NCBI GenBank assembly: GCA_051881355.1
Contig: JBJEPS010000089.1
Coordinates: 1-8,541 of the forward strand
Source: Fimenecus sp051881355
Lineage (GTDB): Bacteria; Bacillota; Clostridia; Oscillospirales; Acutalibacteraceae
Length of the DNA stretch: 8,541 nucleotides
Direction of reading: 5' to 3'
The notes beneath the pieces were generated by a model. It saw only the letters and a list, made by a program, of their open reading frames with translations, was not told where the DNA came from and did not search any database. The position numbers were made by a program, and so were the translations under genes. Each line of letters opens with the position of its first letter. Position 1 is the first letter of the stretch. Shown piece by piece: positions 1 through 5,054 of the stretch.

Positions 1-40
1 ACAAAAATTTTACGGGCGGCGTGGAAACCTGCTCTACAAC

Positions 41-61
41 GGGGCGCCGAGTCGTCGCCCC
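41..61. repeat. Palindromic repeat unit 1
   Basis: A hairpin with a 6-bp stem (GGGGCG at 41-46, CGCCCC at 56-61) and a 9-base loop, followed at once by CTACAAAT. The same build (G-rich arm, variable stem, C-run, then T/A-ACAAA) recurs at 173-191 and 284-301. A degenerate relative may lie just to the left (14-40), which also begins GGGCGG and ends CTACAAC. It sits beyond the 3' end of nagA and has no T-run, so it is more likely a dispersed intergenic repeat than a terminator. Confidence 0.55.
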
Positions 62-76
62 CTACAAATACAAATT
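59..76. repeat. 18-base direct repeat, copy A
   Basis: CCCCTACAAATACAAATT is repeated at 299-316 with a single mismatch (position 70 is A, position 310 is T). In both places it directly follows the right arm of a G/C-rich hairpin, so it appears to be the conserved right border of the palindromic repeat family in this region. Confidence 0.6.
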
Positions 77-165
77 TGTCATTCTGAACGAAGTGAAGAA
101 TCTCAAACAGCACAAAATATAAAATATGCAAAACGAGATTCTTCGCCTGACGGCTCAGAATGACA
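77..165. repeat. Long inverted repeat, TGTCATTCTGA type
   Basis: The left arm (77-104) begins TGTCATTCTGA and ends GAAGAATCTC. The right arm (135-165) is its approximate reverse complement, beginning GAGATTCTTC and ending TCAGAATGACA. A 30-base A/T-rich centre separates the arms. The arms match over their outer 11 bases and inner 10 bases, with a variable middle. Closely similar elements are, from general knowledge, scattered through intergenic regions of many bacteria, including clostridia. No coding capacity is seen, so it is probably a non-autonomous palindromic element. Confidence 0.75.
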
Positions 166-172
166 ATCGGCC

Positions 173-191
173 GGGCGAACACAGTTCGCCC
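173..191. repeat. Palindromic repeat unit 2
   Basis: A perfect 8-bp stem (GGGCGAAC at 173-180, GTTCGCCC at 184-191) with a 3-base loop ACA, followed by CAACAAA. It has the same layout as units 1 and 3 but a different stem sequence, with both arms changed together. It lies directly beside the right arm of the TGTCATTCTGA inverted repeat. Confidence 0.65.
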
Positions 192-283
192 CAACAAACT
201 TTTATCGTCACATCAATTATTCATTTTCATTATTCAATATTCATTTATTTTTAGACGACCGAGGTAGACCGCCCCCCTGCAAC

Positions 284-301
284 GGGTTGAGACGCCAACC
301 C
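284..301. repeat. Palindromic repeat unit 3
   Basis: A 6-bp stem (GGGTTG at 284-289, CAACCC at 296-301) with a 6-base loop, followed by CTACAAATTC. It is about 20 bases beyond the nagA stop codon on the minus strand, so it would be transcribed in the nagA 3' untranslated region. No T-run follows it on that strand, so a role as an intrinsic terminator is doubtful. It could still act as an RNA 3'-end stabiliser. Confidence 0.6.
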
Positions 302-316
302 CTACAAATTCAAATT
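299..316. repeat. 18-base direct repeat, copy B
   Basis: This is the second copy of the CCCCTACAAAT-N-CAAATT border, 240 bases from copy A, with one mismatch. It starts inside the right arm of palindromic unit 3 and ends 5 bases before the nagA stop codon. Confidence 0.6.
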
Positions 317-321
317 CAGAA

Positions 322-1491
322 TTACTGCTTCGGTGTTATTCGGCGCCCGCTGACGAATACGGCAGAAAGAGCGATGTTGTCATCAAACAACAGCAAATCC
401 GCGTCATATCCAACCGCGATTTTGCCTGTATGGCAGTCCGCACCGACTACGCGTGCGGGTGTGAGACTTGCCATCTTTACGCAGTCCACAAGCGGCAAGC
501 CGACGGTTTTGTAAAGATTACGTACCAGCTTGTCACAGGTCGCAACCGACCCTGCAAGGCAGGAGCGGTCCGAGAGGAGCATCACGCCGTTTTCGTACAC
601 GACGGACATGCCGTTTTCCTGCGTGAATTCCTGCCCCTCTTGCATATCCATTGCGGCGTATTCCAGCCCGTCGGTGATGAGGTACATTTTGTCCGGTCCT
701 TTGCATTTGTAAATCAGCTTTAACACACCCGCCGGTTGGTGTCGTAAATCCGCAATGACCTGTGTGGTTACATCGTCATTGCAAAGCGCCGCTTCCACCG
801 TTCCCGCGTGGCGGAAGACGCCTACCTTGTGGCAGGAGGTGCAGGCGTTATATAAATGCGTGACATCGCTGTATCCGCTTTGAAACGCGGTTTGCGCCAT
901 ATCGTAGTCCGCTGTGGAGTGTGCAACCGAAGCTACAGCATCGTGCGCGCGAATGGCTTTTCCGAGTGCAAGTCCACCATCGGTTTCAGGTGCCGCACCG
1001 ACCATTTTGATGCCGTCCCAGTAGGACAGTAAATCCTCATAATCGTGCTCGGCGGGGACTAAAATATTTTCGGGGCTTTGCGCACCGCACATATGCGGAG
1101 ACAAAAACGGACCCTCCAAATGCACGCCGAGAATGTGGACATTTTCCGTTGCGTCTTGTGCCGCCCGAATCCCGTCAATGGCAGTTTTCAGCTGTGAAAT
1201 CGGCGCGGCGAGCGTGGTCGGTAAAATCGAGGTCGTGCCGTATTTCGCGTGCGCCTCGCACATTTTTACAACGGCATCTTTTCCGCCCATTGCAGAATAC
1301 CCGCCGCCGCCGTGCACATGCAAATCTATAAAACCGGGCGAAAGGTACTGCCCGTTGCCGTCTATGATTTCTGCCGCGGCAGGCGCGTCAATCCGGTCAG
1401 CAATTTCGATGATTTTTCCGTTTTCGACCGCCACCTCGGCAGGGAAAATTCTGTTTTCTCCGACAACCTGCACATTTTTAAAAATCAACAT
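322..1491 (-). CDS. nagA: N-acetylglucosamine-6-phosphate deacetylase
   Basis: A cytoplasmic amidohydrolase that removes acetate from GlcNAc-6-phosphate to give glucosamine-6-phosphate, for catabolism or wall-sugar recycling. The 389-residue length is normal for NagA. Visible motifs: HVH metal motif at 58-60, HLEGPF with metal-binding Glu126, metal-ligand histidines His191 (VAHST) and His212 (THLYNA), substrate-side His251 (ADLRH), catalytic Asp274 in LITDG, and a C-terminal GKIAVGYDADLLLFD composite-barrel strand. The start chosen is ATG at 1489-1491. The frame also opens at GTG 1501-1503, but that codon overlaps the AGGAG ribosome binding site. It lies 18 bases after the metallophosphoesterase gene and is very likely co-transcribed with it. 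LITDG, where many NagAs have (I/V)TDA, is a minor oddity. nagB and a GlcNAc transporter are not in the window. The assignment is firm. Confidence 0.95.
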   Translation of the reverse strand: MLIFKNVQVVGENRIFPAEVAVENGKIIEIADRIDAPAAAEIIDGNGQYLSPGFIDLHVHGGGGYSAMGGKDAVVKMCEAHAKYGTTSILPTTLAAPISQLKTAIDGIRAAQDATENVHILGVHLEGPFLSPHMCGAQSPENILVPAEHDYEDLLSYWDGIKMVGAAPETDGGLALGKAIRAHDAVASVAHSTADYDMAQTAFQSGYSDVTHLYNACTSCHKVGVFRHAGTVEAALCNDDVTTQVIADLRHQPAGVLKLIYKCKGPDKMYLITDGLEYAAMDMQEGQEFTQENGMSVVYENGVMLLSDRSCLAGSVATCDKLVRNLYKTVGLPLVDCVKMASLTPARVVGADCHTGKIAVGYDADLLLFDDNIALSAVFVSGRRITPKQ

Positions 1492-1502
1492 ACCGCAAAA
1501 CA

Positions 1503-1507
1503 CTCCT
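1503..1507 (-). promoter_or_regulatory. Ribosome binding site deciding the nagA start
   Basis: AGGAG read on the minus strand, 11 bases before ATG 1489-1491 and 2 bases after the stop codon of the upstream phosphoesterase gene. The in-frame GTG at 1501-1503 shares its last base with this site and so cannot be the start. Confidence 0.7.
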
Positions 1508-1509
1508 CT

Positions 1510-1980
1510 TTATAAATTCGCTGTCCAGCAGGCAATTTCTCCGTTGTCCGTAATATCCGCAAGCCCGTAAGCGCCCTGTCGAATACTGCCCGGGCACAAA
1601 TAATAAATGCCGTCGATGTAATCGACCTTCGGTATATGCGTGTGCCCGTACAGTACCAAATCCGCCTGCTTTTCTTTTGCGGCTTCCGTTAACATCTGCA
1701 AGCCGTATTTGACCTGCCGTGTGTGCCCGTGCAGGGCAAAAATCCGCTTGCCGCCCAACAGCACAAGTTCCTCTTTCGGCAAGGTGGAATACAAATCACA
1801 GTTGCCGCAAACCGCCGTCACTTTTTTATTACCCAATGCTTTGGAAACCGTGTCGGTATAAAAATCATCTTCCCCGTCGCCGAGAAAAAAGACTGCGTCT
1901 GCTTCCGGGTGCATTTTGATTGCCGCCGCAAGGGAAGGATAGTCACGGTGCGCGTCCGAAAGAATTATCAAACGAATCAT
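1510..1980 (-). CDS. YfcE/MJ0936-type metallophosphoesterase
   Basis: A small 156-residue calcineurin-like phosphoesterase of the YfcE/MJ0936 group (COG0622-like). These are soluble dinuclear-metal enzymes with phosphodiesterase activity on model substrates and mostly unknown natural substrates. All family metal motifs are present: DAH at 9-11, GD at 34-35 in FFLGDGEDD, GNCD at 59-62 (family GNxD), HGH at 84-86 and GHTH at 112-115. A CPGS motif at 129-132 is also typical. The start is ATG 1978-1980, with AGGAG 7 bases upstream. The frame runs on to 2214, but that extension is antisense to the neighbouring gene and lies upstream of the promoter. It is first in an operon with nagA. A role with phosphorylated or diester-linked amino sugars is possible but only suggested by context. 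Confidence 0.9.
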   Translation of the reverse strand: MIRLIILSDAHRDYPSLAAAIKMHPEADAVFFLGDGEDDFYTDTVSKALGNKKVTAVCGNCDLYSTLPKEELVLLGGKRIFALHGHTRQVKYGLQMLTEAAKEKQADLVLYGHTHIPKVDYIDGIYYLCPGSIRQGAYGLADITDNGEIACWTANL

Positions 1981-2011
1981 ATTTTGACTCCTGCTTTCAT
2001 ACTGTAAAGTA

Positions 2012-2040
2012 AGTATATCAAATTTACGAGGTGTTTGCAA
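2012..2040 (-). promoter_or_regulatory. Sigma-A-type promoter for phosphoesterase-nagA
   Basis: On the minus strand: -35 TTGCAA (2035-2040), a 17-base spacer and -10 TATACT (2012-2017). This gives a predicted start near 2005 and a short leader of about 25 bases with AGGAG. The -35 hexamer covers the first base of the start codon of the divergent 74-residue gene, and that gene's ribosome binding site lies in the spacer. Expression of the two divergent units may therefore interfere. Confidence 0.7.
2028..2033 (+). promoter_or_regulatory. Ribosome binding site of the 74-residue gene
   Basis: GAGGTG, 6 bases before ATG 2040-2042. The in-frame GTG at 2031 is part of this site and is therefore rejected as the start. 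No convincing plus-strand promoter was found just upstream. The best candidate is TTGACT at 1984 with TAAAGT at 2005, but its spacer is only 15 bases. Confidence 0.65.
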
Positions 2041-2264
2041 TGCAGGACAACGGTTTTTTGGACAAAATGGTTTCGGAATTGCGCAAAAAAAGCACAAAAA
2101 AAGAGGCGGAAGACTATTTGAAGGAACAGCTTTCTCCCGCGCAGAGCGAAAAGCTCGAAAAAGTGCTGCACGACGAAAACGCCGCGCGCGAGCTGCTTTC
2201 CACACCGCAGGCACAAAGCCTTTTGAAAAAATTGATGGGGGAAGACAATGGACAGCATCAGTGA
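2040..2264 (+). CDS. Small helical protein of unknown function (74 aa)
   Basis: I do not recognise a named family. The protein is charged (many Lys, Glu, Gln, Asp) and reads as two or three amphipathic helices: 5-30, an LSPAQ-initiated helix at 31-46, and 47-66, ending in a polar tail. It has no signal peptide, membrane segment or cysteine, so it is probably cytoplasmic. It is the first of three packed plus-strand genes, and its last 17 bases overlap the start of the next gene in another frame, which suggests translational coupling. The SPAQSEKLEKVL helix loosely resembles the SPEELERLKGVA helix of the next protein, hinting at related folds. From memory, similar uncharacterised small proteins occur in clostridial genomes; I cannot name a function. 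Confidence 0.7.
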   Translation: MQDNGFLDKMVSELRKKSTKKEAEDYLKEQLSPAQSEKLEKVLHDENAARELLSTPQAQSLLKKLMGEDNGQHQ

Positions 2265-2595
2265 ATTGCTTTCCTCGGTAAGTCCCGAGGAATTGGAACG
2301 TTTAAAAGGTGTAGCGCAAAGTTTAATTTCCTCGAATGGGGACAAAGCTGACGCCGCGCCGCCGAAAAAAGAAAAAACCGACGCGTCTTTAGACGGTATT
2401 GCCTCCCTGTTCGGCGGGGATACGGCAAAAATGCTGACGACCGTCGCAAAAGCATTAAATCAAGATGATGACCGCACAAAATTTATTGCTGCCTTAAAAC
2501 CCTTGCTTTCCGAAGAGCGACGTCAGCGTGCGGATGAGGCAATGCGCTTTTTGCGGTTGATGGACGCCCTGCCGCTGTTGAAAGGACTGTTTTGA
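2248..2595 (+). CDS. Small protein of unknown function (115 aa)
   Basis: No function recognised. The N-terminal helix (1-28, with SPEELERLK) is followed by a low-complexity Ala/Pro/Lys linker (about 30-45), a Gly-containing middle (50-70, IASLFGG) and a C-terminal helical part. That part contains the stretch ALKPLLSEERRQR at 82-94, followed by a hydrophobic end (LMDALPLLKGLF). From memory, the 'ALKPLLSEERR' type of C-terminus is seen in unnamed clostridial proteins. The end is hydrophobic but too short and mixed for a clear membrane span. The start is ATG 2248 with a GGGGGA ribosome binding site, inside the end of the upstream gene. The stop is one base from the next start, so the three genes form one translationally coupled unit. 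Confidence 0.75.
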   Translation: MDSISELLSSVSPEELERLKGVAQSLISSNGDKADAAPPKKEKTDASLDGIASLFGGDTAKMLTTVAKALNQDDDRTKFIAALKPLLSEERRQRADEAMRFLRLMDALPLLKGLF

Positions 2596-2596
2596 T

Positions 2597-3046
2597 ATGC
2601 GCGAGTACACCTATGACGAATTACAGCAAATGCAGGAGAAAGCGCTTGAACGCGTGCGCAATATGCAGATGTACTCCAAAAGTGCGGTGGAAGGTACGAA
2701 CGCCCAAAATACGGCGCGTGACGGCAACGCTTCATATAGCAGAACAGCGAGCAGCGCGCCGCAAAACGACACTCCGCCGCAAAGTCCGCCGCATAAAAGC
2801 GGTCGCATCAAAATGCCGCTGAACTTACCGGAGGAGCGAGACTTGGTTTACCCGAGCTTTAAGGAACACTTTGCACCTGAAACCGAAAAAACAAAACAGC
2901 AAGCCGAGCAAAAACACAAAGCCAATTTGTTGGATACCGTTTTGCAGGAGCCGGACGAAGCCATTTTGTTTTCCCTGTTGTTATTACTGAAATCTGAGGG
3001 TGCGGACGAGGCACTGATGATGGCGCTTCTTTACATTATGTCTTAG
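2597..3046 (+). CDS. Protein of unknown function with Leu-rich C-terminus (149 aa)
   Basis: No named family recognised. It has three parts. An N-terminal helix (1-26) begins MREYTYDELQQMQEKA. A long polar Ser/Pro/Gln/Asn-rich linker, probably disordered, spans about 27-110. A C-terminal hydrophobic module at 118-148 (DEAILFSLLLLLKSEGADEALMMALLYIM, in pieces) consists of two leucine-rich helices split by KSEGADE. That module could be a membrane hairpin or a helix pair that packs with a partner, perhaps the hydrophobic tail of the upstream protein. The start is ATG 2597, one base after the previous stop, with AAAGGA at 2581. It is the last gene of the cassette, with a strong terminator right after the stop codon. 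Confidence 0.75.
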   Translation: MREYTYDELQQMQEKALERVRNMQMYSKSAVEGTNAQNTARDGNASYSRTASSAPQNDTPPQSPPHKSGRIKMPLNLPEERDLVYPSFKEHFAPETEKTKQQAEQKHKANLLDTVLQEPDEAILFSLLLLLKSEGADEALMMALLYIMS

Positions 3047-3052
3047 AAAAAG

Positions 3053-3090
3053 AAAAAACGGATTCTGTATCGTGCAGAATCCGTTTTTTT
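3053..3090 (+). terminator. Intrinsic terminator of the three-gene cassette
   Basis: A perfect 15-bp stem (3053-3067 with 3075-3089) with a 7-base loop; its G/C core is CGGATTCTG/CAGAATCCG, and it ends in a T-run at 3084-3090. It begins 6 bases after the stop codon of the 149-residue gene. The A-run on the left would also permit termination in the opposite direction, but no minus-strand gene ends here. Confidence 0.92.
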
Positions 3091-3127
3091 CCATCTTTAT
3101 GTGCGCTTTCTATCTCACCTTAAGCTC

Positions 3128-3156
3128 TTGCAAATTGCGGTAGAATATATTATACT
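3128..3156 (+). promoter_or_regulatory. Sigma-A-type promoter for the 591-residue membrane protein
   Basis: -35 TTGCAA (3128-3133), a 17-base spacer and -10 TATACT (3151-3156), giving a predicted start near 3163 and a leader of about 40 bases. Both hexamers and the spacing are identical to those of the phosphoesterase-nagA promoter at 2012-2040, although the spacer sequences differ. Confidence 0.75.
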
Positions 3157-3190
3157 GAGCAAAGAGACTTTGTTTCTGATTATCTGATAA

Positions 3191-3196
3191 AGGAAG
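3191..3196 (+). promoter_or_regulatory. Ribosome binding site supporting a TTG start
   Basis: AGGAAG, 7 bases before TTG 3204-3206. No ATG exists in this frame until well inside the first membrane segment, and the next in-frame GTG (3219) has no comparable upstream site. The TTG start is therefore the best choice. Confidence 0.7.
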
Positions 3197-3203
3197 TGTT
3201 GTT

Positions 3204-4979
3204 TTGGAGCCTATCAATGTGGATTTCACAGGCGGCAAAAAGGACGACGGCAAAAAAACGGTTGCGGATATTTTTATTCCGCCCGAGCATGCCGGTCGCA
3301 AAATCGCAGTCAATATTATTTTAACCGGGATTTTGGGCGCGGTGCTTTATTACCTGATGCTGCCGGCGCTCAACTTCAAAGCGATTGAACTGTATCTGTA
3401 TGTGGCGTTTGTGCTGTTTATTTATTTGGTGCTGACAGTGCTTTCCGTCAGGCTCCCCGCACAGCCTGAATACGGTCCGTATGTGCGCAAGCGCGCACGG
3501 GTGCCGATTATCCTTTTGGCGGTGCTTGCAGTGGTGGGTGTGGTCGGTTACCTTTGCGGGGCGACCTTTTTCCGCGCGCAGTCTTACAGCAAGCTGATTA
3601 CCGTTGAGGAAGGCGATTTTGCCGAAGATGTGGCGGAAATCGACTTCTCAAGCGTACCGCGGTTGGACGAGGCGTCGGCAACCAATATTGCAACGCGTAC
3701 ACTCGGCAATCTGTCGGACTATGTTTCCCAATTCGTGGTTTCCTCGTATTCTACGCAAATCAACTATCAGGGCAGACCCGTGCGTGTAACGCCGCTTGCC
3801 TACGGTGACGTGATTAAGTGGCTGAAAAATACCAAGGAGGGCTTGCCTGCCTATATTATCGTGGATATGACTACCCAAGAGGGCGAGGCAATCCGTTTGG
3901 AAAACGGTATGCGGTACAGCCCCTCTGAGCATTTCAACCGTTATTTGATGCGCCATTTGCGTTTCCAATATCCGACGTTGATGTTTGACGCGCCGAGCTT
4001 TGAAATCGACGAAGACGGCAATCCGTATTGGGTTGTACCGGTGCTCGACAAAACCATCGGACTGTTCGGCGGTACAGATGTTGTAGGTGCGGCAGTCGTA
4101 GACGCAGTGACGGGCGAATCGGTGCTCGTTTCCACTTCTCTTACGGGCGAAACCAAACTTGCAACGGATAATTTCGTGACAGACAGCGAATGGCAGTGGC
4201 TGGACCGCGTATATACCGCCAATATTTTGGACGCACAGTATAATTATTACGGCAAGCTGTCAGGCGGCTTCATCAACTCGATTTTGGGGCAGGAGGGCGT
4301 AAAGGTTACCAGCTCCGGCTATAACTATTTGGCGCTCAATGACGACGTCTATATGTATACGGGCGTGACGTCCATCAGCTCCGACCAGTCGATTATCGGG
4401 TTTGTCCTGTTGAATCAGCGTACCAAGGAAACTAAGTATTATCCGATGTCCGGTGCGTTGGAGTCGGCGGCGCAGGCTTCGGCACAGGGCGCGGTACAGC
4501 AATACGCGTACCGTGCAACCTTCCCGCTGCTGTTGAATATCAGCGGCGAGCCGACCTACTTTATGGCACTCAAGGATTCCAGCGAATATGTCAAGATGTA
4601 TGCCATGGTCAATGTAAAGCAATCCACGATTGTGGCGACGGGCTACAATCTGACAGAGTGCACCGAAAACTATGCCGCGGAGCTTGCACGCAATGGCGTG
4701 AATGTGGATATTGATGTCAGCGAAATGGGCGAGGAAAAGACAGATTCTGTTGAAACGCCCGCAACGAAAGAGGTCAGCGGTACCGTTGCGGAAATCCGTT
4801 CCGTGGTGACAGGCGGCGAAACCTACTTCTATATCCGTTTGGACGGCGACACGGCATTTTATAAGGTTTCTGTTGCCAATGCCGAAAAAGTGGTGCTGTT
4901 GAATGTCGGAAGTACGGCAACCTTTACTGTCAAAGCTGACGCCGAGGGCGAGATTATCGAGGTTTCGACGATGCAGTAA
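3204..4979 (+). CDS. Membrane protein with large extracytoplasmic domain, unknown function (591 aa)
   Basis: I cannot assign a named function. A polar N-terminus (1-33, with GGKKDDGKK) precedes three membrane segments at about 35-56, 62-83 and 99-123. The basic loop RKRAR (95-99) is predicted to be inside the cell, which puts residues 124-591 outside. The exported part holds an alpha/beta region (about 140-310), including a strand-turn VVGAAVVDAVTGESVLVS that recalls PepSY/YpeB-like repeats. A Tyr-rich conserved-looking region (about 340-490, with PTYFMALKD and VKMYAMVNV) follows. After an acidic Glu/Asp/Thr linker (about 505-522) comes a small C-terminal beta domain (523-591) that could be an OB-like barrel. 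No catalytic motif is evident. It has its own promoter and a TTG start, so it is a single-gene unit. An envelope or sporulation-related role is possible but unproven. Confidence 0.88.
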   Translation: MEPINVDFTGGKKDDGKKTVADIFIPPEHAGRKIAVNIILTGILGAVLYYLMLPALNFKAIELYLYVAFVLFIYLVLTVLSVRLPAQPEYGPYVRKRARVPIILLAVLAVVGVVGYLCGATFFRAQSYSKLITVEEGDFAEDVAEIDFSSVPRLDEASATNIATRTLGNLSDYVSQFVVSSYSTQINYQGRPVRVTPLAYGDVIKWLKNTKEGLPAYIIVDMTTQEGEAIRLENGMRYSPSEHFNRYLMRHLRFQYPTLMFDAPSFEIDEDGNPYWVVPVLDKTIGLFGGTDVVGAAVVDAVTGESVLVSTSLTGETKLATDNFVTDSEWQWLDRVYTANILDAQYNYYGKLSGGFINSILGQEGVKVTSSGYNYLALNDDVYMYTGVTSISSDQSIIGFVLLNQRTKETKYYPMSGALESAAQASAQGAVQQYAYRATFPLLLNISGEPTYFMALKDSSEYVKMYAMVNVKQSTIVATGYNLTECTENYAAELARNGVNVDIDVSEMGEEKTDSVETPATKEVSGTVAEIRSVVTGGETYFYIRLDGDTAFYKVSVANAEKVVLLNVGSTATFTVKADAEGEIIEVSTMQ

Positions 4980-5002
4980 AGCGGTTTGCCTCTACACATA
5001 CC

Positions 5003-5033
5003 AAAAAACGGGACTGTCAAAAGACAGTCCCGT
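5003..5033 (-). terminator. Bidirectional terminator between the membrane-protein gene and nahK
   Basis: An 11-bp perfect stem (ACGGGACTGTC 5008-5018, GACAGTCCCGT 5023-5033) with an AAAA loop. On the minus strand it is followed by six T (5008-5003), a textbook terminator 21 bases after the nahK stop. On the plus strand it is followed by the looser AAATTATTTTT, so it probably also ends the 591-residue gene, 28 bases after that stop codon. Confidence 0.9.
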
Positions 5034-5054
5034 AAATTATTTTTGCAGGGAATT

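Noticed and set aside
284..301. Hairpin as intrinsic terminator of nagA
   Set aside because: On the minus strand it is followed by a G-rich stretch rather than T residues. It fits the local repeat family better.
1..321. CRISPR array or a small gene in the left-hand repeat region
   Set aside because: The repeats are palindromes with differing stems and uneven spacing (132 and 111 bases between starts), not identical short repeats with regular spacers. No frame with a ribosome binding site is present.
430..1570. Plus-strand open frames across nagA
   Set aside because: They lie antisense to a confidently identified gene, have no good ribosome binding sites, and have atypical Arg/Cys/His-rich composition.
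1981..2214. N-terminal extension of the phosphoesterase frame to 234 residues
   Set aside because: It is Arg/Pro/Cys-rich, antisense to the 74-residue gene and upstream of the mapped-by-eye promoter. The family starts at the MIRLIILSDAH segment, which has an AGGAG site 7 bases before it.
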